Positions 9,427 to 19,500 of a stretch of 27,654 bases of DNA are shown here, one piece after another. The position numbers and the translations under genes are program-made. Within the stretch, counting starts at the first letter, position 1. Each line of letters begins with the position of its first letter. Source of the stretch: Pleurotus ostreatus/Saccharomyces cerevisiae fusant (Eukaryota > Opisthokonta); assembly GCA_024196135.1 (NCBI GenBank), contig JAMQCK010000340.1:1-27654 (forward strand), read 5' to 3'. The notes under the pieces are model-generated. The model did no database searches and was not told the DNA's origin. It saw nothing but the letters and a program-made list of their open reading frames with translations.

Positions 9427-10141
9427 TTACTGCTTCTGAGTCCACATATGTTTCTCAGACGTCCCTTCCCCAAGCGCCTCATAAGCCTTGGGGCTCATAA
9501 GCTTGCTACCCTCCGGGGCCGCGATGGTGGTCTCGCGATCGTTGTACCGCCTGGTGTTCCATCTTCTCCTGCACATGAGCCACAGGATGAACGCGAGGAT
9601 GGCAGCACCGGCTATGGCTGCAGAGGAATCAGCCGACAGACAAAAATCCATTGGAAAGCAACGCACAACCGACAACGATCCCAGCAATCGCGCCGCCAGA
9701 CAATTTGTGCTTGTTCGCCTGCGTTTGGTTGTTGCTTGAGACGGAGCAAGCGGTCGTATATGTGGCATAAGAGGTCGTGGAGGCAGAGACGTCGATTGTG
9801 CTGGTCATGACGCAGAGAGAGGAGCTGCTGTGGTTGTTGCCGCCGGAGTAAGGACGACCGTTACTGTTCGAGTTGGAGTTCGAGCCCGAAGCGCCATTGT
9901 TGGGGCTTGAGCCCGAGCCCGAGCCTGACGAGCTCCCATCAGAGTCCGAACTCGAGCCACTTCCACCGCTAGAGATGTCTCCACTCGAGGAGTCTGTCCC
10001 GCCACTCCCAGTGCCACCACTCGTGTCTGTGTGGCCACTGCTGTGCGACGATCCGTGTCCGCCGCCACCCTTCGCGTAGGCGCCGGGAAACGCGGCGAGG
10101 AGGATGGGGCTGATCGTGAGCACGGTCGTGAGGGAGTCCAT
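9427..10141 (-). CDS. Ser/Gly-rich single-pass plasma membrane protein
   Basis: Two exons, 10141-9667 and 9617-9427, joined by a 49 bp intron with GTGCGT donor, give 221 residues. The product begins with a signal peptide (MDSLTTVLTISPILLAAFPGAYA, cleavage after AYA likely). An ectodomain of about 110 residues, almost only Ser, Gly, Asp and Asn, follows. Near the membrane are Ser/Thr-rich sequence and two Cys (SSSLCVMTSTIDVS and TTACSVSS). The transmembrane helix starts GGAIAGIVVGS and runs to FILWLMC, followed by the stop-transfer RRRW and a cytosolic tail of about 45 residues. The intron falls inside the transmembrane codons and the hydrophobic stretch is whole only after splicing. The layout resembles fungal wall-stress sensors of Mid2/WSC type, without a WSC domain. 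A sensor or wall-anchored role is inference. Confidence 0.75.
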
Positions 10142-10640
10142 CGTCGGAGTGGATGGCGATGATGGCGGTTGGAGACAAGATGGAAAGCCTCCTGAGAGTT
10201 CGAAGCAAGATGAGTTTGAGGCGTTGACGGCACGTTTCTTATGGCGTTAAAGCGCGCGCGTTGTCTGCTAGGTCCCGCTCGGCGCGCAAACATTCCCGGA
10301 TCGGATCAGCTGTCCATGTCAGGAACGCGGAAGTCCGGAGGCCATATACGGGTGCAGAAGGGAGGAGGCGCTGCACGCTTGGCGCCGGAGGGGTATAAGA
10401 TAGGCGAGTAGACAGCCAGCAAAGGACAAACAGCAGAGGTCGAAGAACGGCGCAGCAGATCAAATCGACATTGGTAGCTGATCGGCGGGACGGGCCGAAA
10501 CGGCCGACTTGCCACGCGCCATCAAAGTACGATCACTTGATTCTTACGCGCTTGTCATTGACCACGTCCGTCCCGGCCAGCGAAACCTCACACTGCACTT
10601 TTGACGACTGCGACGACCCGACTCACGAATCCTCATTTTT
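10142..10640. promoter_or_regulatory. Shared upstream region of the membrane protein and the coiled-coil gene
   Basis: Divergent promoter region between the ATG at 10141 (minus) and the ATG at 10742 (plus). I see no supported gene in it. A GGGGTATAAGATAGG sequence near 10390 could be a TATA-like element on the plus strand but is far from the plus start. Confidence 0.4.
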
Positions 10641-10646
10641 TATATA
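10641..10646 (+). promoter_or_regulatory. Candidate TATA box of the coiled-coil/proline-rich gene
   Basis: TATATA follows a T run (CATTTTTTATATACC), 96 bp upstream of the ATG at 10742. Spacing and context fit a core promoter. Confidence 0.4.
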
Positions 10647-10741
10647 CCAAGTCATCTTCCTTCCGTGCTCAGGAGCACGTTCATGCTCAGAACCACTTCT
10701 ACACCGCTCTATTGACCGGCAACCAGCCTCATTGACGTACA

Positions 10742-13037
10742 ATGGATCCCGGGACCTCCCCACGAATGCAGAGCGAATACCCTGCGCCCGACTCCCCTTC
10801 AACCGCCTCCATGAGCGAGTCCAACCGCACGAGGTCTTCCGATGGCTCAACGCGCGAGAGCAGCAAGACGTCGCGCCGGAGCCACAAAGACAGGTCGAGT
10901 CGCGAGATTGCGGCACGCATGATCGTCCTCCACGAGCGCGAGAACGTGAAGGACATGGAACGACTATTGCGGCAGATGACGGAGCAGTGTCACGCAGAGA
11001 AGCGACGCGCGGACAATGCTGAGCGCGACATTGTCGAGGTGCTGACGCGCTTGCGGACGGTGAACGACGAGAAGCTTGCCGCGATACGAGATGCGGAGAA
11101 GGCAAAGAGGGAGCTCTCGTGCGTTACTATGTTAGTGATACTTTTCCTTTACTGACAACAGCGCAGACTGTATCAGATACAGCTAGAGAAGGCCGCCTTC
11201 GAAATCAAGCGCGCGCAGGAGACCGTGAATGCCGTAGACGCCCAGCGGGTCCGAGCCGAGGAAGAGGCCGCCCGCGCTCGATCCACCGCACGGCGCCTGA
11301 ACGAAGAGCGCCTCATCGAGGTCGCCAGAGAAGAAGGTCGCCGTATCGGTATCCTCGAAGGCCTGCAGCGCGGGCGCGAGTTCTCGTACGGCCGGCGCTA
11401 CATCTCGTCAGTCCCCGCCACGACGACCACGGAGGACCTCTATGATGATGAGGAGAGCATCGCCTCGCGGCGCGATTACGCCCGCGCTACCAGAGAGGGC
11501 ATGAATGAGCGCCGGCGTTCGTCCGATGCCGAGAGCGAGGACGCCGTCCCCACACCACCGCAACCTATGGAACCCGTCCCAGAACCGCCAGTGCCTGAGC
11601 CGACACCTGCCCCGCCTCCTCGCCCGCCGTCGACTGCGCCGTCTGCACTCACTGGCATCCCTGGCTTCATGTCCCCGGGCCCATCTCACGTACCTCCGCC
11701 CGACAATTTCATCCCCATGATGTCTGAAGATGGTGGTATCAGCCTCCCGCCGCCACATGAATTCCACCAGCAGCAAACACCGCAGGCCGTGGCTGAGCCG
11801 CCGCTGCCCCCTGCGGAGGGCCAGCAGACGCCCGGGCCGGAGCGTCGCAGGCGCCGCCATCATTACTCCTACCGCCAATCGAGCCCGGAGTCGCTATCTA
11901 CGACGCTTTCTCATCTGGATATGGTCAAAGAGCCCGACCAGAATCTCATGTCGACGCCTATGAGCGCGATCGCGGAAGTGCGCAGTGCGGGCCCAAGTCC
12001 CAACCCGACGCCGGGTCCGACGGATATGGGGCCAGGGAGGTCGACGCCGGCGTATACTCCCTCGCGCCCGCGGTCAGCGATATACAGGCGTCCTTCCACC
12101 TCGAGCAGCGAGTCGTCACGGCCGCCGCCCAGACGGCCTGCCTTGTCGCAATCTGCAACGAGTGGGACGAGCGTGCCGGACATCACAATACAGCCACCGG
12201 TAAGCGTGCAGTTGCTGATTTACAAGTCGTTCACTCACCTTTGATCTTCAGTCTCGTTCGGAAACGTCGCAAGAGGATGGCGGCGACGTCGGGCAGGAGG
12301 ACATGCTTACGCCAACTGACGCGGAGCAACCGCCGCTCGTAGTGCCGCCGCCGGAGATGGAGACGATTGCAGCGGAGATCGACGAACTTCCGCCTGGCTT
12401 TGTCCCCGCTGGCTTCACGCCTGCCGCCAAGGCATCTCCCCTCCCTGACTCAAACCCCATGCCGACCCCGCGCTCGATGCCACCGCACTCACCCCGCGGC
12501 GTGCCCTCGCCCATGGCAGGCGGGATCCCCACACCAATGTCGATGCCCCAGCCCGGCCAGCCACGAATCTACGCCGACGGGCCGTACGGCAACGAAGGGC
12601 CGTCCTACATCGATGGCCCCGCGTATGGAGAAGCGCCCGGCTACGCAGAAGGCCCCGCGGTTATCCCGCCGCCCCTCGACGACGAGGCGATCGACTCCGG
12701 GATGGAGAGCGACGACGGGACGCTCACGACGCCGCCACAGAAGGCGCGCCCGCTCAACGGCTCACGCAAGGGTACGCCGTCGGTCTCGGGCTCGCGCAGG
12801 GGCACGCCCTCCCGAGCGCCGTCGGTGGCGAGTACGGCGAGGAGGGCGGCGGGGGTGCCCTTACCGGGGTCGACGATGACTGCGGCTGGGGTGCCGTTGC
12901 CGCCGTCGGGGGTGACGGCCGCGGGCGTGCCTCTGCCACCATCTGGGATGACGGCTGCGGGTGTGCCGCTGCCGCCTACGCCGGCGTCGACGGTGCGGAC
13001 GACGAAGTCGAAGTCGCGCTACAGCAGCAGAGGATGA
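10742..13037 (+). CDS. Coiled-coil, proline-rich protein of unknown function with 12-residue C-terminal repeats
   Basis: Three exons, 10742-11118, 11167-12199 and 12252-13037, give 731 residues. Introns are 48 and 52 bp. The N-terminus (MDPGTSPRM onward) is Ser/Arg-rich. Residues about 55-210 form one long charged coiled coil (for example MERLLRQMTEQCHAEKRRADN and later EEEAARARSTARRLNEERL) that continues across the first intron, supporting the splice. The rest is disordered: a Pro/Glu block (PEPPVPEPTPAPPPRPP), an Arg/His patch (PERRRRRHHYSY), a Tyr-Gly-Pro-rich stretch, Ser/Arg repeats (SRKGTPSVSGSRRGTPSRAPS) and four AAGVPLP repeats. There is no signal peptide, catalytic motif or known domain. 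It looks like a family conserved within agaricomycetes, but I cannot name it. The SRxGTPS repeats resemble kinase target sites, which is inference. Confidence 0.8.
12847..12990 (+). repeat. Coding minisatellite, four copies of a 36-bp unit
   Basis: Four 36-bp units encode AAGVPLPGSTMT, AAGVPLPPSGVT, AAGVPLPPSGMT and AAGVPLPPTPAS. Units 2 and 3 differ at one residue, while codons vary at third positions, so the peptide is more conserved than the DNA. Confidence 0.85.
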
Positions 13038-13374
13038 AGCGGGTTGCTTCTTGGTTTTTGATCGACTTGGACCACAACTTGCGTTGAGGATGACTCCTGT
13101 ATGGACATTATATAGGCTCCCCGCTTGGATTGGTCCATATTTCTTGGTTGAGATCTCATTTGTACCTTGTAGATAGCATTTTCGTGGCAATCATGGAGAG
13201 GCGGGTCCTCAGTGTAAAGTCTGGCATGTAGACGTGGTACAACGCAGGCAGCAAGCGTAGCCCTCTCCTGCATTCTGGTCGACGTCTTCTTGAGCGACTG
13301 AGCGAACAGAATATGCTTTACATAGATATCGTATTGAGCTAAACAAACAAGCTTCCAGGATAAATATGTCCCAA
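13038..13374. other. Intergenic, 3' ends of two convergent genes
   Basis: 337 bp between the stop of the coiled-coil gene and the stop of the permease. It is AT-richer than the flanks and probably holds both 3' untranslated regions. I see no gene. Confidence 0.5.
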
Positions 13375-15562
13375 TCAGACCACCCAATACCAGACCTTCC
13401 AAAAGTACCTCAAGCGACCGGACTCTAACCGTCGGTCTCGCTTCTCGTCGGCGGTCCTCTCCTCTTCCTCCTCGTCGTACTGGTCGCGCTGAAGGTCGAC
13501 AGTCTTCGTGTCAACAAGATCGGAGTACCATATGCGGCGGCGAGGGCGAGCTGATCAGGAGGTTAGAACATGCTTGAAGACCATGTAAAGGGTACGTACC
13601 CTCTCCTTCTGCAACGTCTGCGCCTAACCGAGCCGGGTCCAACGGATCCGGTCGGCGTATGAGCATGTACAAGACGAACATGCCAATCATGACGAAGATC
13701 TCGAGGTACATGGAGAAGAAGTCGACCGTGCTGAAGTGTGGGATGACGGACGACCAGCCTTGCACTAGTAACAGGTGATCAGCGAGCAGGCGAAGTTGGA
13801 GTCTGAAGTTAGACTCACCGATGATGAGGAACGCCACTGCAATGATCACAAAGTAGTGTCCCCAATGCCGCGTCCATGCGGGGTGGAACTTGAGCTCATC
13901 TAGTTTGCGGCCCTGCTTCTGCCATGCTTTACGGAAGCGCCAGGAAGCGAGACCGATGGACAACCAAGCGAGCTGTATTCGTGACAATTAGCAAAGAATT
14001 GAGGGCAAAAAAAGTCTACGCACCTGATTCGATACTCCGATGATGTTCTGTATCCATCCCCACAGCTCGCCGCTTCCGACGAAGCTACTGCCGAAGCACA
14101 ACGCGCTGATACTGCTCGTGAGCAAGAGCGCGGGCAGCGGGACGCCCTGGCGGGTTGTCCAACCAAGGAATCGAGGCGCTTGGCGAGGTTTGACGGTCGC
14201 GAGACCTGATTTCGATTAACGATAAATTCTGTGGCACGGGCTGAAGGACAACGCACCGTACAGAACACGCGTGCCAGCGAAGAGCGCATGATTTCCCGCA
14301 GACAGTACGGAGGTGAGTATGACAGCGTTGATGAAAGACGCGGCAGCGTCTAAGAGGTATGAGAGGGGGCCATGCACCGTGCAGAATCATCACTGACGAG
14401 ATCCTGCCTGCTTGAAGACGATGGTGAAGGGTGACGTTGCTGCCTCCCGGTTGGACAAATTCGGATAGTTCCAAGGTACTGAGAATGTTGTTGGTGGCAT
14501 GTCCTGGCTGAACAACCTCGAGGCGTACCATTCAACCCGATCAAGAGAATACTGAGGATGTAGAACAACATGATTCTGTCGATAGCACAATCAGGCCGGA
14601 ATTAAGGCGACACAGTTGGGATAACGCACCTCCAGAAGACGAACTTAACCACCCTCGGCATGTTCTTGGATGGGTTCTTCGTCTCTCCTGCGGTGATACC
14701 CAAGGACTCAGTCCCGCCATACGCAAAGCTTGCAGTCACGAAGACTTTCGCGAAGCCTCCAAAGCCACCGACGAAGGGGGCACCGGGGATGTGCCAATTG
14801 TGCCCGCCGATGTAGTGGTGGTCTGTGTTGACGCCGACGTTCACGAGGATGCCAAGGATGATGAAGACGATGATGGTGAGTACTTTGAGGAGCGACAGCC
14901 AGTACTCTATTGCAAGGGTCAATGATCGAGGGCAAGTAGCTGCTGTGGCACGCACCGAGCTCGCCGTAAGCTTTGACATTGATTGAGTTCGTGGTGACGA
15001 GGAATACCCAGAAGACCAGACTAGCAATCCATGCACGCTCAACGCCCCAGAACTGCAAGACGAGCTGGGCAGCGGTGAGATCTCCCGCCATGCTGACTGC
15101 GTCATTGAACCAGTAGTTCCACGAGAGGGCAAAACCGTAAGAGGGGGAGAAAAAGCGTGTCGCATACGCGGTGAAGGAGCCGGCGACGGGGTACTGCGTC
15201 GCCATTTCACCCAGAAGCAGGAGGGTGACATAGATGATGAAGCCAACGATGGCATAGGCAATGAGGATGGAGGCAGGTCCGCCCTCTGCGAGGGACTTTC
15301 CAGTACCTGAGGAACGTCCAGTGAGTGGGGGAACATGGGGCAAGCGAGGTCAACACGCACCTAGGAAAAGACCTGTCCCAATCGTCCCCGAGATGGCGAT
15401 CATCTGCACCTGGCGCGCGCTGAGGCCGCGGTGCAGCCTGCCCGTGGGCGGCGCTTCGCGCGGCGCATCCGACGCTGCGCCACTGCTGCTGGAGGAGTCG
15501 CTGAGCAAGGGCGACATCTCTGACGGTTCTCCGCGGGCTTGGGGTCCGTGTGCTACTGGCAT
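13375..15562 (-). CDS. Amino acid permease of the YAT (APC superfamily) type
   Basis: Ten exons: 15562-15361, 15306-14956, 14906-14630, 14575-14529, 14478-14398, 14349-14257, 14205-14024, 13972-13819, 13764-13600 and 13550-13375, giving 575 residues. All nine introns are 49-56 bp and keep frame. The cytosolic N-terminus (about 50 residues, a Ser/acidic patch MSPLLSDSSSSS) leads into ISGTIGTGLFLGTG, the signature of transmembrane helix 1. Family motifs follow: GEMATQYPVAGSFTAYATRF, ALSWNYWFND, FGGFAKVFVTASFAYGGTES, ETKNPSKNMPRVVKFVFWR and SFINAVILTSVLSAGNHALF. About twelve hydrophobic segments are present, and a basic and acidic cytosolic tail ends in FWKVWYWVV. The family imports amino acids with protons across the plasma membrane. 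Specificity cannot be read from sequence. The 47-nt fourth exon is the smallest here. Confidence 0.95.
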
Positions 15563-16056
15563 TGCGGACGTTTATGTTGGTGAGAGCGCCGCCGCGGCAT
15601 CTAGAGCGGTGATGAGCAATCGGGACATGTGTCCCTCGCCATCGTGCTCAATGTCCAGCGATGGCGCCATCGACGGCTGCGACTGAGTCACATGCGGCTC
15701 GGAACTTGGTTTCAACTTCCACTCTGCCTCTGTCGCCTCCATCGTCTACGTCTTCAAGCCTCTGTACGCTCAGCAAGGAGTATTTCCCTCGAATATCTGT
15801 CGACCTCGGTCTACTTCTCGACTTCTTTTGACGCTTCCTGGGCCAACACCGAGTAGAAACGACTCTATTGTAGGACCCACCCGTGTCTGCTCAGCCTACT
15901 GCGATCCTCCCACGTTAGCAGGTGTGCTAGAGGCGCCAAGTCTAGTGCAATCCCCCTGGTCGACACCGTCATGCAAGGCTAGGACTGCCTGCCAGTGAAG
16001 GCATCGCTCAAATATCTTGGATTGGAAACTTGGGCGGCGTGCACGCAAGGTGGCAC
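15563..16056. promoter_or_regulatory. Upstream region of the permease gene, no gene seen
   Basis: About 490 bp right of the permease ATG at 15562, which should contain its minus-strand promoter. It has C/T-rich stretches and no TATA close to the start. Open frames on the plus strand here have no support. Confidence 0.4.
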
Positions 16057-16063
16057 TATAAAA
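16057..16063 (+). promoter_or_regulatory. TATA box without an assigned gene
   Basis: TATAAAA in the context GGCACTATAAAAATCC is the best plus-strand TATA element in the 2.2 kb gap. An open frame with ATG at 16137 begins 74 bp after it. Confidence 0.4.
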
Positions 16064-16136
16064 ATCCCAGGCACTCCCCCGCCTCGACCTGGCGGGTTTT
16101 CAGTGTGGCCCTGGCGCAGCTCGGTGCAGTGGTGGA

Positions 16137-16384
16137 TGGACCGTATGGTGCCCTGCCTCGGCGGACCGGCCACAAAAACTTTCGACGTTTACTACCGCGG
16201 AAGTCGATCAACTCACCTTCAATATTCGCTCATCACCAATGGGCCCATGTTCTACGTCGAGACACTGGAGTGCATTCAAACCACAATATCCCTTCTCGAT
16301 CTCGTATGTCTTTTCCGGCAGCTGCGACCGTCTCTTCACAGGTATCGCACAATGGCCTGGAAGACAGGAATCTTGTATCTCTAG
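16137..16384 (+). CDS. Weak candidate small gene (uncertain)
   Basis: An ATG at 16137 opens a frame to 16384 encoding 82 residues (MDRMVPCLGG start), 74 bp after a TATA box. The part THLQYSLITNGPMFYVETLE followed by QTTISLLDL reads like real protein, loosely recalling the Y-x-I-x-T...TTI pattern of agaricomycete DUF6593 proteins. A GTATGT donor near 16305 and a CACAG acceptor near 16342 would move the reading to another frame, but that intron would be only about 38 bp. The frame could be the start of a gene continuing to the right, a decayed copy, or chance. No complete domain is present. Confidence 0.25.
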
Positions 16385-16439
16385 AGGTGCTTTGCGTCCA
16401 TAGTCAAGGCTTTGATGTATATTGTCGTTGCTTATCCCA

Positions 16440-17073
16440 ATGACCTTGCATCGAACGGCGCGTTGCATGACCTCTATGAAGCGACATGTATCAACGTTCC
16501 CTTCCCACTCATATACAGTGCGCACTGGTTGTTGTGAGGGCAGGTGCGTAGACTCTACTAGACACGAAGTGGAGCATCAAGTTCATGGCGAACAATTGAC
16601 ATAGCTGATGCGTCAATAGCGCCACGTCGGAGCTCTCTTACCTCGTTTCACAGCTGCGCAAGGTTTTGTTCAAGAGGGACGACCTCGCTTGGGCATCAGT
16701 ATCACCTTCAGACGATCGACAGCCTCAAGTTCACGTTCAAACCTTGGCTGATCCATGGGCCTCCCATGACATGCGAGGCCATCTCATTTCGCAGAGTCCG
16801 AGCTACCGTCTATATTCTCGATCCCGTCGAATCACCACTATCGCACCCGCTCACGGCCTGAACTATGCTCTCTATACTCTTGGACTCCTGCCCTTTGTTC
16901 TGGTGACCTCTGCGACGACGTTCGCCCCTGCCATGTGCGTCCGTATCCCGGGAGCCTTTCATTGACCTCGAACTTCCGCTGATTGATTGCCATTGTCTAG
17001 AGCGATGGGCTGGCGATGGCATCGTCGAAGAAGCGTCAGATGGACCCCTGGAAGTTCAAGTCTACTCTGCCTA
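16440..17073 (+). CDS. Weak candidate three-exon gene of unknown function
   Basis: Exons 16440-16543 and 16620 to about 16942 join in frame over a GTGCGT...AATAG intron of 76 bp. A third exon from about 16999 can follow. Using the donor at 16943 the product ends RWAGDGIVEEASDGPLEVQVYSA at 17073; the stronger GTGCGT donor at 16935 gives a different, less protein-like end. The middle part (SELSYLVSQLRKVLFKRDDL...) looks coding, and ALYTLGLLPFVLVTSA is hydrophobic. I recognise no domain. The frame agreement across the first intron raises it above noise, but a degraded gene is just as possible. Confidence 0.25.
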
Positions 17074-17663
17074 AACTTCTGTCAGATGGGAGGTAGGTAG
17101 ATGCTGTACCACCATCTGCTGGCGCCAGAGGCGCCTATCGATGTCGTGAAGCGCCTCCCACGTCGCGGTTCTCTATGTTGTGCTTCTCCCAGCAGAAGAG
17201 ATATGGTCTATCGACTGAGCTCGGAAGGGTCTCGCATGTGCGGCTGAGAGTAGGTTGAGCGTCGAGCTTGGCGCAGAACCGTAACGGACAAGTCGGATTG
17301 TGGCGCCGAGGCCAAACATGGGCGCCCGTCATACCGGCCTGGTGCGGTCAGCTGTGGGCCTCAGGTAGTGCTCCGCCACCCTCTCCCCACGCGCACCGTG
17401 CCTATCAAGGTCGTGTACACGAACACGAGTTCCGGCGAGGGCGCGACTCCCGCTTCCTGCCCTTTGTTCAGCCCACTCTATGTGGGGACTACGCCCTTCC
17501 CATTCAGTCCCTTCGCCGGCCATAGACCAGCCTCACCAGGGACATCAGCCGCCGCATGTGCGCTTGTCAGAGGTGATGGGGGCCATCGGACGCATATAGC
17601 GTGGGGAGATCCCGGGCGATGCGCGACCCCGCCGGGTTCGTGGATTCGCACGTCGTCATGGGA
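17074..17663. other. Promoter region of the seven-helix gene, no gene seen
   Basis: About 590 bp of GC-rich sequence. Open frames on both strands overlap here with no start context, splice pattern or domain that I can support. Its right end leads into the TATA element at 17664. Confidence 0.45.
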
Positions 17664-17669
17664 TATATA
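17664..17669 (+). promoter_or_regulatory. TATA box of the seven-helix gene
   Basis: TATATA in the context GGGATATATACGCCGG lies 64 bp upstream of the ATG at 17728, which sits in a good context (CGCCACCATGG). Confidence 0.5.
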
Positions 17670-17727
17670 CGCCGGGCCGTGTGGGAGGTACACCAAGCGC
17701 CCTGCACTGCACACGCCCGTCGCCACC

Positions 17728-19140
17728 ATGGTCCTCACGCACTCGAGAGCAGAGCTCATCGGGACGGTGGTTGAGACGATGTTATATGGTGAGTAGCGTG
17801 TCGTTATCGATGGGCGAGACGGACTTGAGGTGCTAACGGCATGCTTACAGGGATCTACTTCGTCCTCTTCGTCCGTTGCCTAGAGGTCATCCGGCAGCGA
17901 CATGTAGAGGGGAAGTTGACGGTTTTCCTGCTCACAACTTCATTGCTCCTCTTCGCCCTCATTACGATTGTGAGTGACGCCTTCGAACATTTCACTCCAC
18001 GGCTAATGAGGGCTTCGTCCTTCACAGCACATGTGCATATCGACCTGGCGTAATTTGGATGCCTTCACTGGTCCTCATTCAGAGGTCATGCCGAACGCAG
18101 CAGAAATCTTCTTCGCACAACACGTTTTCGACCACATCGACCGCCTGAAGAATGCCCTGTACGTCGTGATTACCTGGATATCGGATTTGTTTCTGGTACG
18201 TAGTCGTTTGAAAATTCCAGGTTCAACAGAGACTGATCCGCTCGCAGCTGTACCGTTGTTACATGGTCTACGAGCGACAATGGCAGTGGGTATCGTTCCC
18301 AGTCGCGATATTTCTGGGCGACTTCGGTAAGTCATGCCAACGACTTGAGGTATTTCTTTGAAGCTCACCTCTTCGTCGCATAGGCTTTGGGATCTATGGC
18401 ATCTATTTGCTGTGCACGCAGGGGGACGTGCCGGACCTGATCAAGAGCCAGATCGTCGACCGCATCAAGTACTTCTACTTAATCACCATGATCCTGAACA
18501 TCGTATGCACAGGTACGTCTCTGCTCCGATTCCTTGCTCTTTGATGACCGGACTGACGCTCTTCGTCCAGTCATGATCGCGTCGAAGATCGTCTTTATTC
18601 AACGCCGGACAACGCGCGCAGGAATCGCGGATGCCGTGCGCACGCTCAACACCACAGTGGTCATCATCATCGAGTCTGCGGCTCTGTACTCTGTCGCTCT
18701 GGTCGTCCTCATCATATTTGCGGCCGAGCATAGCGGAGGGATGTACACGCTTTTGCAGCTGATGCCTAGTATCATCGTGCGTTGGTCCGTTCGACGGCGG
18801 GTCAATCTTGCTGACTATCACTGATCTATAGGGCATCGTCTTCTCACTTATCATTGTGCGCGTCGGTGGCGGGAGAGACCAGGCAACGCGTTACACCGTG
18901 TCGAAGCCCAGCAGTGGCACCATCGGCAGTTCTCGCCTCGATAAATTCTCAGCGAGGCGCGGTGCACCCACGGTGACTACTACGACTACGACGACGTACG
19001 AAGAATCCACCGGTCTTCCCTCCATCCCACATGGACGCGGCGGTGGCATCAGCATCGCATTGCACGAGCGTTCGACGTCCTCTTACCTGGACAGCGACCT
19101 GGAGCGAGCAGACTCACGAGACAAAGCTGAGCTTCCTTGA
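17728..19140 (+). CDS. Seven-transmembrane orphan protein typical of agaricomycetes
   Basis: Seven exons, 17728-17788, 17851-17969, 18028-18195, 18248-18326, 18384-18512, 18571-18776 and 18832-19140, give 356 residues with all frames closing. Hydrophobic segments in order: AELIGTVVETMLYGIYFVLF; LTVFLLTTSLLLFALITI; NALYVVITWISDLFLLYRC; WVSFPVAIFLGDFGFGIYG; YFYLITMILNIVCTVMIAS; a long TTVVIIIESAALYSVALVVL segment; and LLQLMPSIIGIVFSLIIV. The loop after the third carries LYRCYMVYERQW. The pattern matches a large basidiomycete family usually left as hypothetical membrane proteins, with receptor-like topology but no proven signalling role. The C-terminal tail of about 100 residues is Ser/Thr-rich and cytosolic, with a poly-Thr run. 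Ligand and partner are unknown. Confidence 0.85.
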
Positions 19141-19500
19141 TCTATGGCGGACTGTAACAGGCTTCGACTATTCCTGGTTGTGTGTACTGCAGCTATCTAT
19201 GATCGAGGGCTGGTTGCTGGGCGATAACTTATTCTCGTGGATGTTCATCAGTTTGTAGCATGCTATGTACCAACTAGTCAATTGTAGCATCAATGTATGT
19301 CACTCCTTCCGAAGTGCCCCCGCTTATAAGCCAGGGTCGCGTCTTTGTCCCTTGCATTCGTGGCAATACCAAGGTTCCAAAAGTTACACAATAGCAGTCA
19401 CAGTGATCACGAGCTGTGACGCTACGCGCGCGCGTGCACGGCGCGTCTAATTTGACTCTTACCGCCACCGGAGCCGGGCGCTTACTTGGCTTCTGCCATC
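19141..19500. promoter_or_regulatory. 3' region of the seven-helix gene and RAD50 promoter
   Basis: 360 bp between the stop at 19140 and the RAD50 ATG at 19501. A TTATAAG element near 19325 is the only TATA-like site, 175 bp from the ATG. No gene is seen. Confidence 0.45.

Noticed and set aside
15563..17727. Transposon or retroelement remnant as explanation of the 2.2 kb gap
   Set aside because: I saw no terminal repeats, target-site duplication, reverse transcriptase or transposase motif in any frame.
17368..17796. Plus-strand frame of 142 codons upstream of the seven-helix gene
   Set aside because: It overlaps the TATA box and start of the better gene in another frame and shows no domain.
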